Shown one piece after another: positions 1 to 8,323 of a stretch of DNA of 64,000 nucleotides (its first letter is position 1; each line of letters begins with the position of its first letter). Both the position numbers and the translations under genes were made by a program. Location: the NCBI RefSeq assembly GCF_002261215.1, contig NZ_NEVS01000001.1:186001-250000 (forward strand), read 5' to 3'. The DNA comes from Bordetella genomosp. 11. GTDB taxonomy: Bacteria > Pseudomonadota > Gammaproteobacteria > Burkholderiales > Burkholderiaceae_B. The notes below the pieces were generated by a model. That model was not told where the DNA came from. It made no database searches and saw only the letters and a list, made by a program, of their open reading frames with translations.

Positions 1-2023
1 ACGTGGCCAGCAGCGCGGGGATGGCGACGCGCTCGGCGTCCACGCGGCGGTCCGATACGATCAGGATGTTGTGGCCGCTGCGCACCGCGTCGACCGCGCG
101 CGCGCACAGCGCCGCCACGCGGGCTTCGATGCCCTCGCGGCCCCAGGCGGCGGGATAGGTGATGTCCAGTTCCAGGCTGCGGAACTTGTGCCCGGTGACC
201 TGTTCGATGTCGCGGATCTGCGCCATGGCGGCGAAATCCAGCACCGGCTGGGACACCTCCAGGCGCAGCGGCGGATTGACGTTATTGATGTCCAGCAGGT
301 TGGGCTTGGGCCCGATGAAGGACACCAGCGACATCACCAGCTGCTCGCGGATGGGGTCGATCGGCGGGTTGGTGACCTGCGCGAACAGCTGGCGGAAGTA
401 GTTGTAGAACGGCTTGGCGCGGTTCGACAGCACCGCCAGCGGTGCGTCGTTGCCCATGGAGCCGATGGCCTCCTCGCCCGAGGTCGCCATGGGTTCGAGG
501 ATGAACTTGTAGTCTTCCTGCGTCCAGCCGAAGGCCTGCTGGCGATCCAGCAGGGATGCGGTCGGCGCCGGCGGGCTGGCGGGCTGGCGGGGGGCGGGCA
601 GCGATTCCAGCTTGATGCGCAGGCGCTCGATCCACTGGCGGTAGGGTCGCGAGTTGGCCAGTTGCGACTTGATTTCGACGTCGTCGATGATGCGGCCCTG
701 TTCCAGGTCGATCAGGAACATCTTGCCGGGTTGCAGGCGCCACTTCTTGACGATGCGGTTTTCCGGGATGGGCAGCGTGCCGGCTTCCGAGGCCATGATG
801 ACCATATCGTCATCGGTGACCAGGTAGCGCGCCGGACGCAGGCCGTTGCGGTCCAGCGTGGCGCCGATCTGGCGGCCGTCGGTGAACGCCACGGCCGCCG
901 GGCCGTCCCACGGCTCCATCATGGCGGCATGGTATTCATAGAAAGCGCGGCGGCTTTCGTCCATCTGCGTATGCTGTTCCCAGGCCTCCGGGATCATCAT
1001 CATCATGGCGTGGGCCAGGGAATAGCCGGAATTCACCAGCAGTTCCAGGCAGTTGTCGAACGTGGCCGTATCCGACTGGCCTTCGTAGACGATGGGGTAC
1101 AGCTTGGGCAGGTCATCGCCCAGCACGGCCGACTGCATCATGCCTTCGCGAGCGCGCAGCCAGTTGAAGTTGCCCTTGACCGTATTGATTTCGCCGTTGT
1201 GCGCGATCATGCGGTAGGGGTGGGCCAGCGGCCAGGCCGGGAAGGTGTTGGTCGAGAAGCGCTGGTGCACCAGCGCCAGCGCCGAGATCGTGCGGGTATC
1301 GGCCAGGTCGCGGTAGTAGCGACCCACCTGGTCGGCCAGCAGCAGGCCCTTGTAGACGACGGTACGCACCGACGCCGACGGCACGAAATATTCCTTGCCG
1401 TGGGCCAGGCGCATATTCTGGATGGCGTGGCTGGCGGTTTTGCGGATCACATAGAGCTTGCGTTCCAGCGCGTCCGGCACCATGACGTCGGCGCCGCGGC
1501 CGATGAACAGCTGGCGGATCACGGGTTCCAGGTCGCGCACGGCGGGCGACATGGGCATGTCCACATCCACGGGCACGTCGCGCCAGCCGAGCACGACCTG
1601 GCCTTCGGCGCGCACGGCGCGTTCCAGTTCCTGCTCACAGGCCAGGCGGGAGGCGGTTTCCTTGGGCAGGAAAACCATGGCGACGCCGTATTCGCCCGGC
1701 GGCGGCAGGATGACGCCGCCCTGCGCCAGCTCCTCGCGGTACAGGGCATCGGGAATCTGGATCAGGATGCCGGCGCCGTCGCCCATCAGCTTGTCCGCGC
1801 CCACCGCGCCCCGGTGGTCCAGGTTTTCCAGGATCTTCAGGCCCTGCTGGATGATCGCGTGGCTTTTGCGGCCTTTGATATGGGCGACGAAGCCCACGCC
1901 GCAGGCGTCATGCTCGTTGCGCGGATCGTAGAGGCCTTGGGCGGCGGGCAAACCGATGCGCGTGGCGTCGATGGGACGCGCCGGCGCGGCGCGACAGGCG
2001 TCGGAAGAGGTCGGTACGGTCAT
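1..2023 (-). CDS. gltB: Glutamate synthase (NADPH) large subunit, 5' part only
   Basis: GOGAT large subunit makes two glutamates from glutamine and 2-oxoglutarate, working with the small subunit GltD in ammonium assimilation. About 674 of the roughly 1,500-1,600 residues usual for the family are in the window; the gene runs off the left edge. The protein starts MTVPTSSD and reaches NEHDACGVGF, where Cys41 is the N-terminal glutaminase nucleophile of class II amidotransferases, so a propeptide of about 40 residues is expected to be removed. HRGAVGADKLMGDGAGI follows, as in known GltB. The ATG at 2023-2021 gives the family's usual distance to the catalytic Cys. A candidate promoter lies about 70 bp upstream. 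Identification is very secure; only the N-terminal half can be assessed. Confidence 0.95.
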   Translation of the reverse strand, partial: MTVPTSSDACRAAPARPIDATRIGLPAAQGLYDPRNEHDACGVGFVAHIKGRKSHAIIQQGLKILENLDHRGAVGADKLMGDGAGILIQIPDALYREELAQGGVILPPPGEYGVAMVFLPKETASRLACEQELERAVRAEGQVVLGWRDVPVDVDMPMSPAVRDLEPVIRQLFIGRGADVMVPDALERKLYVIRKTASHAIQNMRLAHGKEYFVPSASVRTVVYKGLLLADQVGRYYRDLADTRTISALALVHQRFSTNTFPAWPLAHPYRMIAHNGEINTVKGNFNWLRAREGMMQSAVLGDDLPKLYPIVYEGQSDTATFDNCLELLVNSGYSLAHAMMMMIPEAWEQHTQMDESRRAFYEYHAAMMEPWDGPAAVAFTDGRQIGATLDRNGLRPARYLVTDDDMVIMASEAGTLPIPENRIVKKWRLQPGKMFLIDLEQGRIIDDVEIKSQLANSRPYRQWIERLRIKLESLPAPRQPASPPAPTASLLDRQQAFGWTQEDYKFILEPMATSGEEAIGSMGNDAPLAVLSNRAKPFYNYFRQLFAQVTNPPIDPIREQLVMSLVSFIGPKPNLLDINNVNPPLRLEVSQPVLDFAAMAQIRDIEQVTGHKFRSLELDITYPAAWGREGIEARVAALCARAVDAVRSGHNILIVSDRRVDAERVAIPALLAT

Positions 2024-2091
2024 GAAGCGCTCCAGGGCCGGGGCCGCTGAAAAAGTAGGGATCGCCACATTTTGTTGCGGCGCAAACGGGG

Positions 2092-2120
2092 AAGATACAG
2101 TGGACTCGCCCCGCTCGCAA
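2092..2120 (-). promoter_or_regulatory. Candidate sigma-70 promoter of gltB
   Basis: On the minus strand TTGCGA (2120-2115) and TATCTT (2097-2092) are separated by 17 bp, about 70 bp upstream of the gltB start. Spacing is ideal and the hexamers match the consensus partly. This is a pattern call only. Confidence 0.4.
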
Positions 2121-2138
2121 GAAAAACAAAAGGGGTTT

Positions 2139-2186
2139 GTCCCTAATAAATCCCCGCCACCGGATTTGCCCTGTAAATATAGGGAC
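2139..2186. repeat. Inverted repeat GTCCCTA / TAGGGAC upstream of gltB
   Basis: Seven-base arms GTCCCTA (2139-2145) and TAGGGAC (2180-2186) match perfectly across a 34-base gap, in an AT-richer stretch between the RAYT-like gene and gltB. It could be a regulator site or a relic of a REP-like element. The function is unknown. Confidence 0.3.
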
Positions 2187-2231
2187 GTATCAAAAAGGAG
2201 CGCAACGATCCTGCCAGGATGGACGGCCCCT

Positions 2232-2957
2232 TCAGGAGCCGGTGGACTCGGTTTCCGCCGCGGGGGGCGTGGGCTTCTTGCGCGGACGGCCGCGCTGGCC
2301 GGGGGTGACGCGCCGGCTGGCGGTGTGCGCCAGCATGGCGATGAATTCGCTGCCGCCCAGCGCCCACTGGCCCTGCACGGCCTGGTCGATGCGCTGGATC
2401 TGTTCCCGGGTCAGTCCTTCCTGCAGGCGCTTGCGGTAGTTCGCCTGGCGGTCGAAGGGCGTGTTGCCGCAGGACCAGTAGTCCGCGTGATCCGACATCC
2501 ACGCCACCTGCGGCTGGCCCGAACCGGTATGGCCGGCGGCGGAGGACCAGGGCCAGAGCTCCGCGTCGTGGGTGGCGCCGCTGCGCACCGGATAGGTTTC
2601 CAGCCATACCAGGGCCGGCAGCACCCAGGCGCCCGGCTCTACCAGCGCGGAGCGGTAGCGGCCGGCGAACACCCGGCCGCCACGCAGGCGCGCCGCCAGG
2701 TTGCGTCCCAAGGTCTGCATCAGCCGCGGCAACCCTTCGCCGTCCACTGGCGTGGCCAGCAGCAGGATGCGATCCGTGGCCAATACCCAGCCGTGCAGCG
2801 CCACGCGGTTGCGCGTGGCGGTTTCGCCCAGCCACGTCGCCACCTGGTTCAGCGTATCGGCAGGCGCCGGCTGCGAGGGCGCAGCCAGGGCATTGATGAA
2901 GTTGGCCTGCACGAGTTGAGGCAGTCCGGGGGCGTACAGTCGGGGCAGGCGAGCCAT
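2232..2957 (-). CDS. RAYT/Y1-transposase-like protein with lost catalytic motifs
   Basis: 241 residues with the overall layout of REP-associated tyrosine transposases (COG1943-like): N-terminal MARLPRLYAPGLPQLV, a central GRYRSALVEPGAWVLPALVWLE block, and PWSSAAGH near residue 140. The catalytic positions are gone. Where active members have NHVHLL (the HUH metal site) this one reads DRILLL, and the usual YIxxNP tyrosine segment reads VWLETYP. The C-terminus adds GQRGRPRKKP, which resembles an AT-hook (GRP core in basic residues). I infer a domesticated DNA-binding protein rather than an active transposase. It lies about 210 bp upstream of gltB on the same strand and is divergent from frmA. 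Family assignment is fairly sure; the role is unknown. Confidence 0.75.
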   Translation of the reverse strand: MARLPRLYAPGLPQLVQANFINALAAPSQPAPADTLNQVATWLGETATRNRVALHGWVLATDRILLLATPVDGEGLPRLMQTLGRNLAARLRGGRVFAGRYRSALVEPGAWVLPALVWLETYPVRSGATHDAELWPWSSAAGHTGSGQPQVAWMSDHADYWSCGNTPFDRQANYRKRLQEGLTREQIQRIDQAVQGQWALGGSEFIAMLAHTASRRVTPGQRGRPRKKPTPPAAETESTGS

Positions 2958-3046
2958 AGTGATGTCAGGACCGAGACATGCAGGGAACGGGACGTTCGCG
3001 CAGGAAAATAAATGGTACCGCGTAAACGGCCCCGCGCAACAGTAAG

Positions 3047-3060
3047 GTTACCCCGGTAAC
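3047..3060. promoter_or_regulatory. Palindrome upstream of frmA (candidate operator)
   Basis: GTTACC-CC-GGTAAC is a perfect six-base inverted repeat 43 bp before the frmA start, followed by GCGTTAAC, which repeats the GTTAAC flavour. Its position between the divergent RAYT-like gene and frmA suits a regulator site. No FrmR-like gene is next to it. Confidence 0.35.
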
Positions 3061-3103
3061 GCGTTAACATTTCCGTACCGATACGCATCAGCCTGGAGCC
3101 ACC

Positions 3104-4210
3104 ATGAAGACCAAAGCCGCCATCGCCTGGAAAGCCGGCGCCCCCCTGACCATCGAGGACGTCGACCTGGAAGGCCCGAAGGCGGGCGAAGTCCTGGTGG
3201 AAATCAAGGCGACCGGTATCTGCCATACCGACTACTACACGCTTTCCGGCGCGGACCCGGAAGGCCTGTTCCCCGCCATCCTGGGGCACGAGGGCGCCGG
3301 CGTGGTGCTGGAGGCAGGCCCCGGCGTGACCAGCCTGAAGCCCGGCGATCACGTCATTCCGCTGTACACGCCGGAATGCCGCCAGTGCAAGTTCTGCCTG
3401 TCCCGTAAAACCAACCTGTGCCAGGCGATCCGGGCGACCCAGGGCAAGGGCTTGATGCCGGACGGTACCTCGCGCTTCTCGCTGGGCGGCAAGCCCATCT
3501 ACCATTACATGGGCACGTCCACCTTCGCCAACCACATCGTCGTGCCGGAAATCGCGCTGGCCAGGATCCGCGACGACGCGCCTTTCGACAAGGTTTGCTA
3601 TATCGGTTGCGGCGTGACCACCGGCGTCGGCGCCGTGGTCTACACCGCCAAGGTAGAGGCCGGCGCGAACGTGGTGGTCTTCGGCCTGGGCGGCATTGGA
3701 CTGAACGTCATCCAGGGCGCCCGTATGGTGGGCGCGGACAAGATCATCGGCGTCGACATCAATCCGCGCCGCGAAGCGCTGGCGCGCAAGTTCGGCATGA
3801 CCCATTTCGTCAACCCGTCCGAGGTCGAAAACGTGGTCGATCACCTGATCCAGCTGACCGACGGCGGTGCCGACTATTCCTTCGAGTGCGTGGGCAATAC
3901 CAAGCTGATGCGGCAGGCGCTGGAGTGCTGCCACAAGGGCTGGGGCAAATCCATCATCATCGGCGTGGCGGCGGCAGGCGAGGAAATCTCTACCCGGCCG
4001 TTCCAGCTCGTGACCGGCCGGGAATGGAAGGGCTCTGCCTTCGGCGGCGCGCGCGGCCGCACCGACGTTCCCAAGATCGTCGATTGGTATATGGAAGGCA
4101 AGCTCAATATCGATGACCTGATCACCCATACGCTTCCGCTGGAGAACATCAACGACGGCTTCGACCTGATGAAGCGCGGCGAGTCGATCCGCTCCGTGGT
4201 GCTCTACTGA
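3104..4210 (+). CDS. frmA: S-(hydroxymethyl)glutathione dehydrogenase / class III alcohol dehydrogenase
   Basis: Cytosolic zinc enzyme that oxidises the formaldehyde-glutathione adduct to S-formylglutathione with NAD+, and can also reduce S-nitrosoglutathione. At 368 residues it has the normal length. Visible ligands are Cys40 in TGICHTD and His62 in GHEGAG for the catalytic zinc, and Cys92, 95, 98 and 106 in PECRQCKFCLSRKTNLC for the structural zinc. A Rossmann motif GLGGIG and the acidic residue of GVDINPRR point to NAD binding. The stop overlaps the next start by one base (TGATG), so it is translationally coupled to fghA, which takes the next step of formaldehyde detoxification. The ATG follows GGAG with good spacing. 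Confidence 0.96.
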   Translation: MKTKAAIAWKAGAPLTIEDVDLEGPKAGEVLVEIKATGICHTDYYTLSGADPEGLFPAILGHEGAGVVLEAGPGVTSLKPGDHVIPLYTPECRQCKFCLSRKTNLCQAIRATQGKGLMPDGTSRFSLGGKPIYHYMGTSTFANHIVVPEIALARIRDDAPFDKVCYIGCGVTTGVGAVVYTAKVEAGANVVVFGLGGIGLNVIQGARMVGADKIIGVDINPRREALARKFGMTHFVNPSEVENVVDHLIQLTDGGADYSFECVGNTKLMRQALECCHKGWGKSIIIGVAAAGEEISTRPFQLVTGREWKGSAFGGARGRTDVPKIVDWYMEGKLNIDDLITHTLPLENINDGFDLMKRGESIRSVVLY

Positions 4211-5097
4211 TGGCCGGGCTGGAACTCCTGGCGCAGCATCGCTGCTGCGCCGGCTGGCAGCGCATCTACCGGCACGAATCGGCGGTCATCGGCCTGCCCA
4301 TGCGCTTTTCCGTCTATGCGCCCCCGCAGGCGGACGCCGGTCCGGTGCCGGCGGTCTTCTACCTTGCCGGGCTGGAGTGCAACGAGGAAACCTTCATGAT
4401 CAAGGCCGGCGCCCAGCGTTGGGCGGCCCGGCATGGCCTGATGCTGATCGCGCCGGACACCAGCCCGCGCGGCGCCGGCGTGCCCGGCGAAGAGCAGGAC
4501 TGGGACCTGGGAACGGGCGCCGGTTTCTACCTGGACGCCACGCAGGCGCCCTGGCAACAGCATTACCGGATGGAAAGCTATATCACGCAGGACCTGTACG
4601 GCCTGGCGACCGGCCAGTTGGGCGCGGCCCCGGGGCGTATCGGCATCTTCGGCCATTCCATGGGCGGCCACGGCGCCCTGGTGCTGGCGCTGCGCCATCC
4701 CGGCCTGTTCCGCTCCGTGTCCGCATTCGCGCCGATCGCCGCTCCCAGCCGCTGCCCCTGGGGCCAGAAGGCTTTCTCGAATTATCTGGGGACGGACACC
4801 CGCCAGTGGGCCGCCTACGACGCCAGCGAGCTGATGGCCGCGGCGCGCGCGCCCTATCCCGCCGGCATCCTGGTCGACCAGGGCCTGGCAGACCGCTTCC
4901 TGGCCCAGCAACTGTATCCGGAGGCCTTCGAAGCCGCCTGCGCCCAGGCCGGCCAGCCCTTGCAGTTGCGGCGGCATGAGCACTACGACCACGGCTATTA
5001 CTTCATCTCGACCTTCATGGAAGACCACATCCGCTTCCATGCCGAGCGCCTGCAGGGCGGCGCCACGGGCGAGGTCCTGGCCGACGGCGGGGCTTGA
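4210..5097 (+). CDS. fghA: S-formylglutathione hydrolase
   Basis: Serine esterase of the esterase D family that hydrolyses S-formylglutathione to formate and glutathione, completing the frmA pathway. 295 residues, slightly longer than the usual 275-285. Ser150 lies in the nucleophile elbow GHSMGG; Asp in VDQGLADRF and His in HYDHGYYF complete the likely catalytic triad. YLAGLECNEETF near residue 60 is typical of the family oxyanion region. Start and the preceding stop overlap, showing a two-gene operon. Confidence 0.95.
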   Translation: MAGLELLAQHRCCAGWQRIYRHESAVIGLPMRFSVYAPPQADAGPVPAVFYLAGLECNEETFMIKAGAQRWAARHGLMLIAPDTSPRGAGVPGEEQDWDLGTGAGFYLDATQAPWQQHYRMESYITQDLYGLATGQLGAAPGRIGIFGHSMGGHGALVLALRHPGLFRSVSAFAPIAAPSRCPWGQKAFSNYLGTDTRQWAAYDASELMAAARAPYPAGILVDQGLADRFLAQQLYPEAFEAACAQAGQPLQLRRHEHYDHGYYFISTFMEDHIRFHAERLQGGATGEVLADGGA

Positions 5098-5145
5098 CGC
5101 GCTCTATATACTGGGAATGTCTGCGGGTTTTTCGCGAGGATCGCA

Positions 5146-5838
5146 TTGATCGAAGGCGTCGCTCCATCCGTATGGATCGCGGTGGTCACCATTGCCGCCC
5201 TGCTGATCGGCTTCGGCTTGTTCCTGGGCAAGGGCGGCCCACGCGACGCACAGGGACGGCGCCGATTCCGCCTGCGGCCGGTGCGCCGGCTGTTCGGCTT
5301 GCTAGTCCTGGCGCTGGCCTGCGTATCCGGCATGTTCGCCGCGACGCTGTATCAGTTCTTCCGCCTGACAGCGGACGAACCGGTGGCGCGGATTGCGTTG
5401 CGCGAACGTGCGCCGCGGCAGTTCGTCGCGACGGCGCAGTGGCCGGGCAGCAAGGCGCCGGAGGATTTCCCCCTGCGCGGCGACGAGTGGCAGATCGATG
5501 CCCGCGTGGTGCGCTGGCGGCTGCCGGCCTTGCTGGCCGGGGTGCCGCCGCTGTACCGGCTGGAGCGCCTGTCTGGCCGGTATGCCGACCCGGTGGCGGA
5601 TCAGTCCGAGCCGCGCACGGTTTATGCGCTGGGTCCGCCGGGCATGCCGGACCTGGGGCGACTGAAACAGCGCTTTCCCGGCTGGCTGCCCTTCGTGGAC
5701 GTCCAGTATGGCAGCGCCGCGTACATGCCCATGTTCGACGGCGCCAATTACCGGGTGTTCATGGACCCGCGCGGCGGCTTGTTCATCCGTCCGGACGACG
5801 CCGCCACCGCGGACGCGCTGAAGCAGCGCGGCTGGTAG
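5146..5838 (+). CDS. Conserved membrane-anchored protein of unknown function
   Basis: 230 residues. Two hydrophobic segments (about residues 8-28 and 48-70) separated by a basic GRRRFRLRPVRR stretch are followed by a 155-residue, probably periplasmic domain ending in FRVFMDPRGGLFIRP-like text. The start is TTG at 5146, chosen because GAGGA sits five bases upstream and no better ATG exists. It follows fghA by 48 bp and may be co-transcribed. No catalytic motif is recognisable. Homologues in this group are sometimes labelled efflux-related, but the sequence gives no direct support for that. Confidence 0.65.
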   Translation: MIEGVAPSVWIAVVTIAALLIGFGLFLGKGGPRDAQGRRRFRLRPVRRLFGLLVLALACVSGMFAATLYQFFRLTADEPVARIALRERAPRQFVATAQWPGSKAPEDFPLRGDEWQIDARVVRWRLPALLAGVPPLYRLERLSGRYADPVADQSEPRTVYALGPPGMPDLGRLKQRFPGWLPFVDVQYGSAAYMPMFDGANYRVFMDPRGGLFIRPDDAATADALKQRGW

Positions 5839-5970
5839 TGCGCGCGAGTGGCCGGCGGATGGCGCGGCGGCCATGGTTGTGTCCCCGTTTTTCGCTCCAG
5901 CGTCATACCGATGGCCGGGCCGGGGTTTTCCACGTTGAATACTGAACTTCGGACGCAGGCGGCGGTCGAA

Positions 5971-5997
5971 TTAGCACTCCCTATTTCAGAGTGCTAA
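5971..5997. promoter_or_regulatory. CIRCE element (HrcA operator) upstream of rpoH
   Basis: TTAGCACTC-N9-GAGTGCTAA matches the canonical inverted repeat exactly in both arms and spacer length. It ends 49 bp before the chosen rpoH start. HrcA binds CIRCE and represses heat-shock genes when GroE is sufficient, so rpoH transcription is probably under HrcA control here. Confidence 0.95.
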
Positions 5998-6046
5998 CAT
6001 CACACGAATGCGTTCTACCACTAGCCGTTTCCTGGAGCACAACACC

Positions 6047-6934
<888 letters not shown>

Positions 6935-6984
6935 CCCGGCGGAGGTGGTTCGGTTAAATCTCGATACACCTCGCCGCGGGAAAT

Positions 6985-7153
6985 CCTCGGGATGGGCGAA
7001 ACTTTCTTATCGCCCCCCAGCCTAACCTTCCGTAGACCATGCGCCTGGAGCCCTCCAGGCCACCGTCTGCTCACCTGTCTCGGCTTCTCCTCTTTCCCCT
7101 CCCCTATGAGACAGGTGTTTGGCGGGGCACCCATAAACGGTGCCCCGTTTTTT
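6985..7153 (+). ncRNA. Structured rpoH 3' region, candidate small RNA
   Basis: After the rpoH stop there are four consecutive perfect inverted repeats: GGGCGA/TCGCCC (6994-7015), GCCTGGAG/CTCCAGGC (7043-7060), ACCTGTCTC/GAGACAGGT (7073-7116) and the terminator stem (7124-7146). The 26-base loop of the third hairpin is almost pure pyrimidine and carries CCTCCCC and TCTCCTC, resembling anti-Shine-Dalgarno loops of small RNAs. Expression, as a separate transcript or by processing of rpoH mRNA, is inferred. Confidence 0.4.
7124..7153 (+). terminator. Rho-independent terminator after rpoH
   Basis: Perfect eight-base stem GGGGCACC/GGTGCCCC with a seven-base loop, followed by G and six T. It ends the rpoH transcript, or the candidate small RNA, before the convergent cpdA-like gene. 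Confidence 0.9.
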
Positions 7154-7180
7154 ATGCGCGCGTGCCGGCGGCCCGCGCGT

Positions 7181-8113
7181 TCAGGGGATCATCGATCCGT
7201 TCGCCACGGCGGGAATCCCCACGGCATCGCGCGCCGCGCCGTAGGCAGCCGCCGTGTCCTCGGGCTCGTTCCATTCCTGCACCAGGCTGCGCCATAGCGC
7301 GGCGTCCAGCCGGCGTACCCCGGTCGCGATCGAACCGTCCGGATACAGCTTGAGCCAGCGGTAGCCCGGAGGCTGCGGGTCCAGGCGGTGGCGGCCCTCG
7401 CGGATGGCGAACTGGAAGCAGGTCGAGGGTGTGGCGAGCATGCGGACATTGCCGCGCCGGCGGTCGAAATCCTGATGCACGTGTCCCCACAGCAGCACGC
7501 GCGCATTGCCCCAGCGCGCCAGCTGGCGGAACAGTTGCGGCGCGTTGTCCAGCATCATGGGGTCGCGCCATTCGGCGCTGACCTGCACCGCGTTGTGATG
7601 CATGGCCACCAGCGCCGGCCGTCCTTGCGCCGTCGCCAGGCCATGATCGAGCAGTTCGAGCTGTTCGCGTTCCAGGTGCCCGGCGTTCGAACCGTCGGCG
7701 CGCGAGTCGAGCAGGATGACCCGCCATGCGCCGACGTCGGCGATCGGATCCGTCCACGGCCCCAATGCGCGCCTGAGTTCGGCGGGCGCATCATGGTTGC
7801 CCGGCAGGCAGCGCACCGGAATGCCCAAGGGCGATACCGCGTCGGCAAAGCGGCGGTAGGACAGCTCGCTGCCGTCGTGGGACAGGTCGCCGGTGGCCAG
7901 CAACAGGTCCGCGTTGCCATGATCGCGGCGAATGGCGGCGAGGACCGCGCGCAGGCTGGCGTCGGTGTCCACACCCAGCATAAGGCCGGGGGCCGCGAAC
8001 AGATGCGGGTCGGTGAGCTGGAGCGCCACGACGGGGTTGCTGTCGGCGTCCTCGTGGCGGGAAGGGCCGGCGTTCGATGGAGATGTAGGAAAAGGCTTGG
8101 GGATGGTGTGCAA
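7181..8113 (-). CDS. cpdA: CpdA-like 3',5'-cyclic-AMP phosphodiesterase (metallophosphoesterase)
   Basis: Calcineurin-like binuclear metal phosphoesterase, 310 residues. The metal-site motifs occur in order: DPH (35-37), GDLSHDG (Asp76), GNHD (105-108), MHHN (about 175) and GHVH (about 216), all as in CpdA, which hydrolyses cAMP. Residues 1-25 are not conserved-looking, so translation may begin later. It is divergent from an antiporter gene with a cyclic-nucleotide-binding-like tail (starts 210 bp apart), which makes a cAMP link worth testing. Other class III phosphodiesterases share these motifs, so the substrate is inferred. Confidence 0.8.
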   Translation of the reverse strand: MHTIPKPFPTSPSNAGPSRHEDADSNPVVALQLTDPHLFAAPGLMLGVDTDASLRAVLAAIRRDHGNADLLLATGDLSHDGSELSYRRFADAVSPLGIPVRCLPGNHDAPAELRRALGPWTDPIADVGAWRVILLDSRADGSNAGHLEREQLELLDHGLATAQGRPALVAMHHNAVQVSAEWRDPMMLDNAPQLFRQLARWGNARVLLWGHVHQDFDRRRGNVRMLATPSTCFQFAIREGRHRLDPQPPGYRWLKLYPDGSIATGVRRLDAALWRSLVQEWNEPEDTAAAYGAARDAVGIPAVANGSMIP

Positions 8114-8323
8114 CGGCGGCTCCGGTGAATGCTTCCTGGTCCCGACGGCATTCGCTCCGCGGCGTTTGCGGATGCCGTCGCGGCGGTGCGGATGCCGCCA
8201 ACGTTAGCGAAAATACGCGCCGCCGGGCATCCACCAAATCGTGCCGCCCGTAACGAAACGTGCATCGACGCAAAACCAGCTATCCTCTCCGTTGAATGAA
8301 CAATGGCCGGGGATAAAAAATAG

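Noticed and set aside
71..2050. Long plus-strand open frame opposite gltB
   Set aside because: It is the antisense shadow of gltB; the encoded text is His/Gly/Arg-rich low-quality sequence typical of GC-rich antisense frames.
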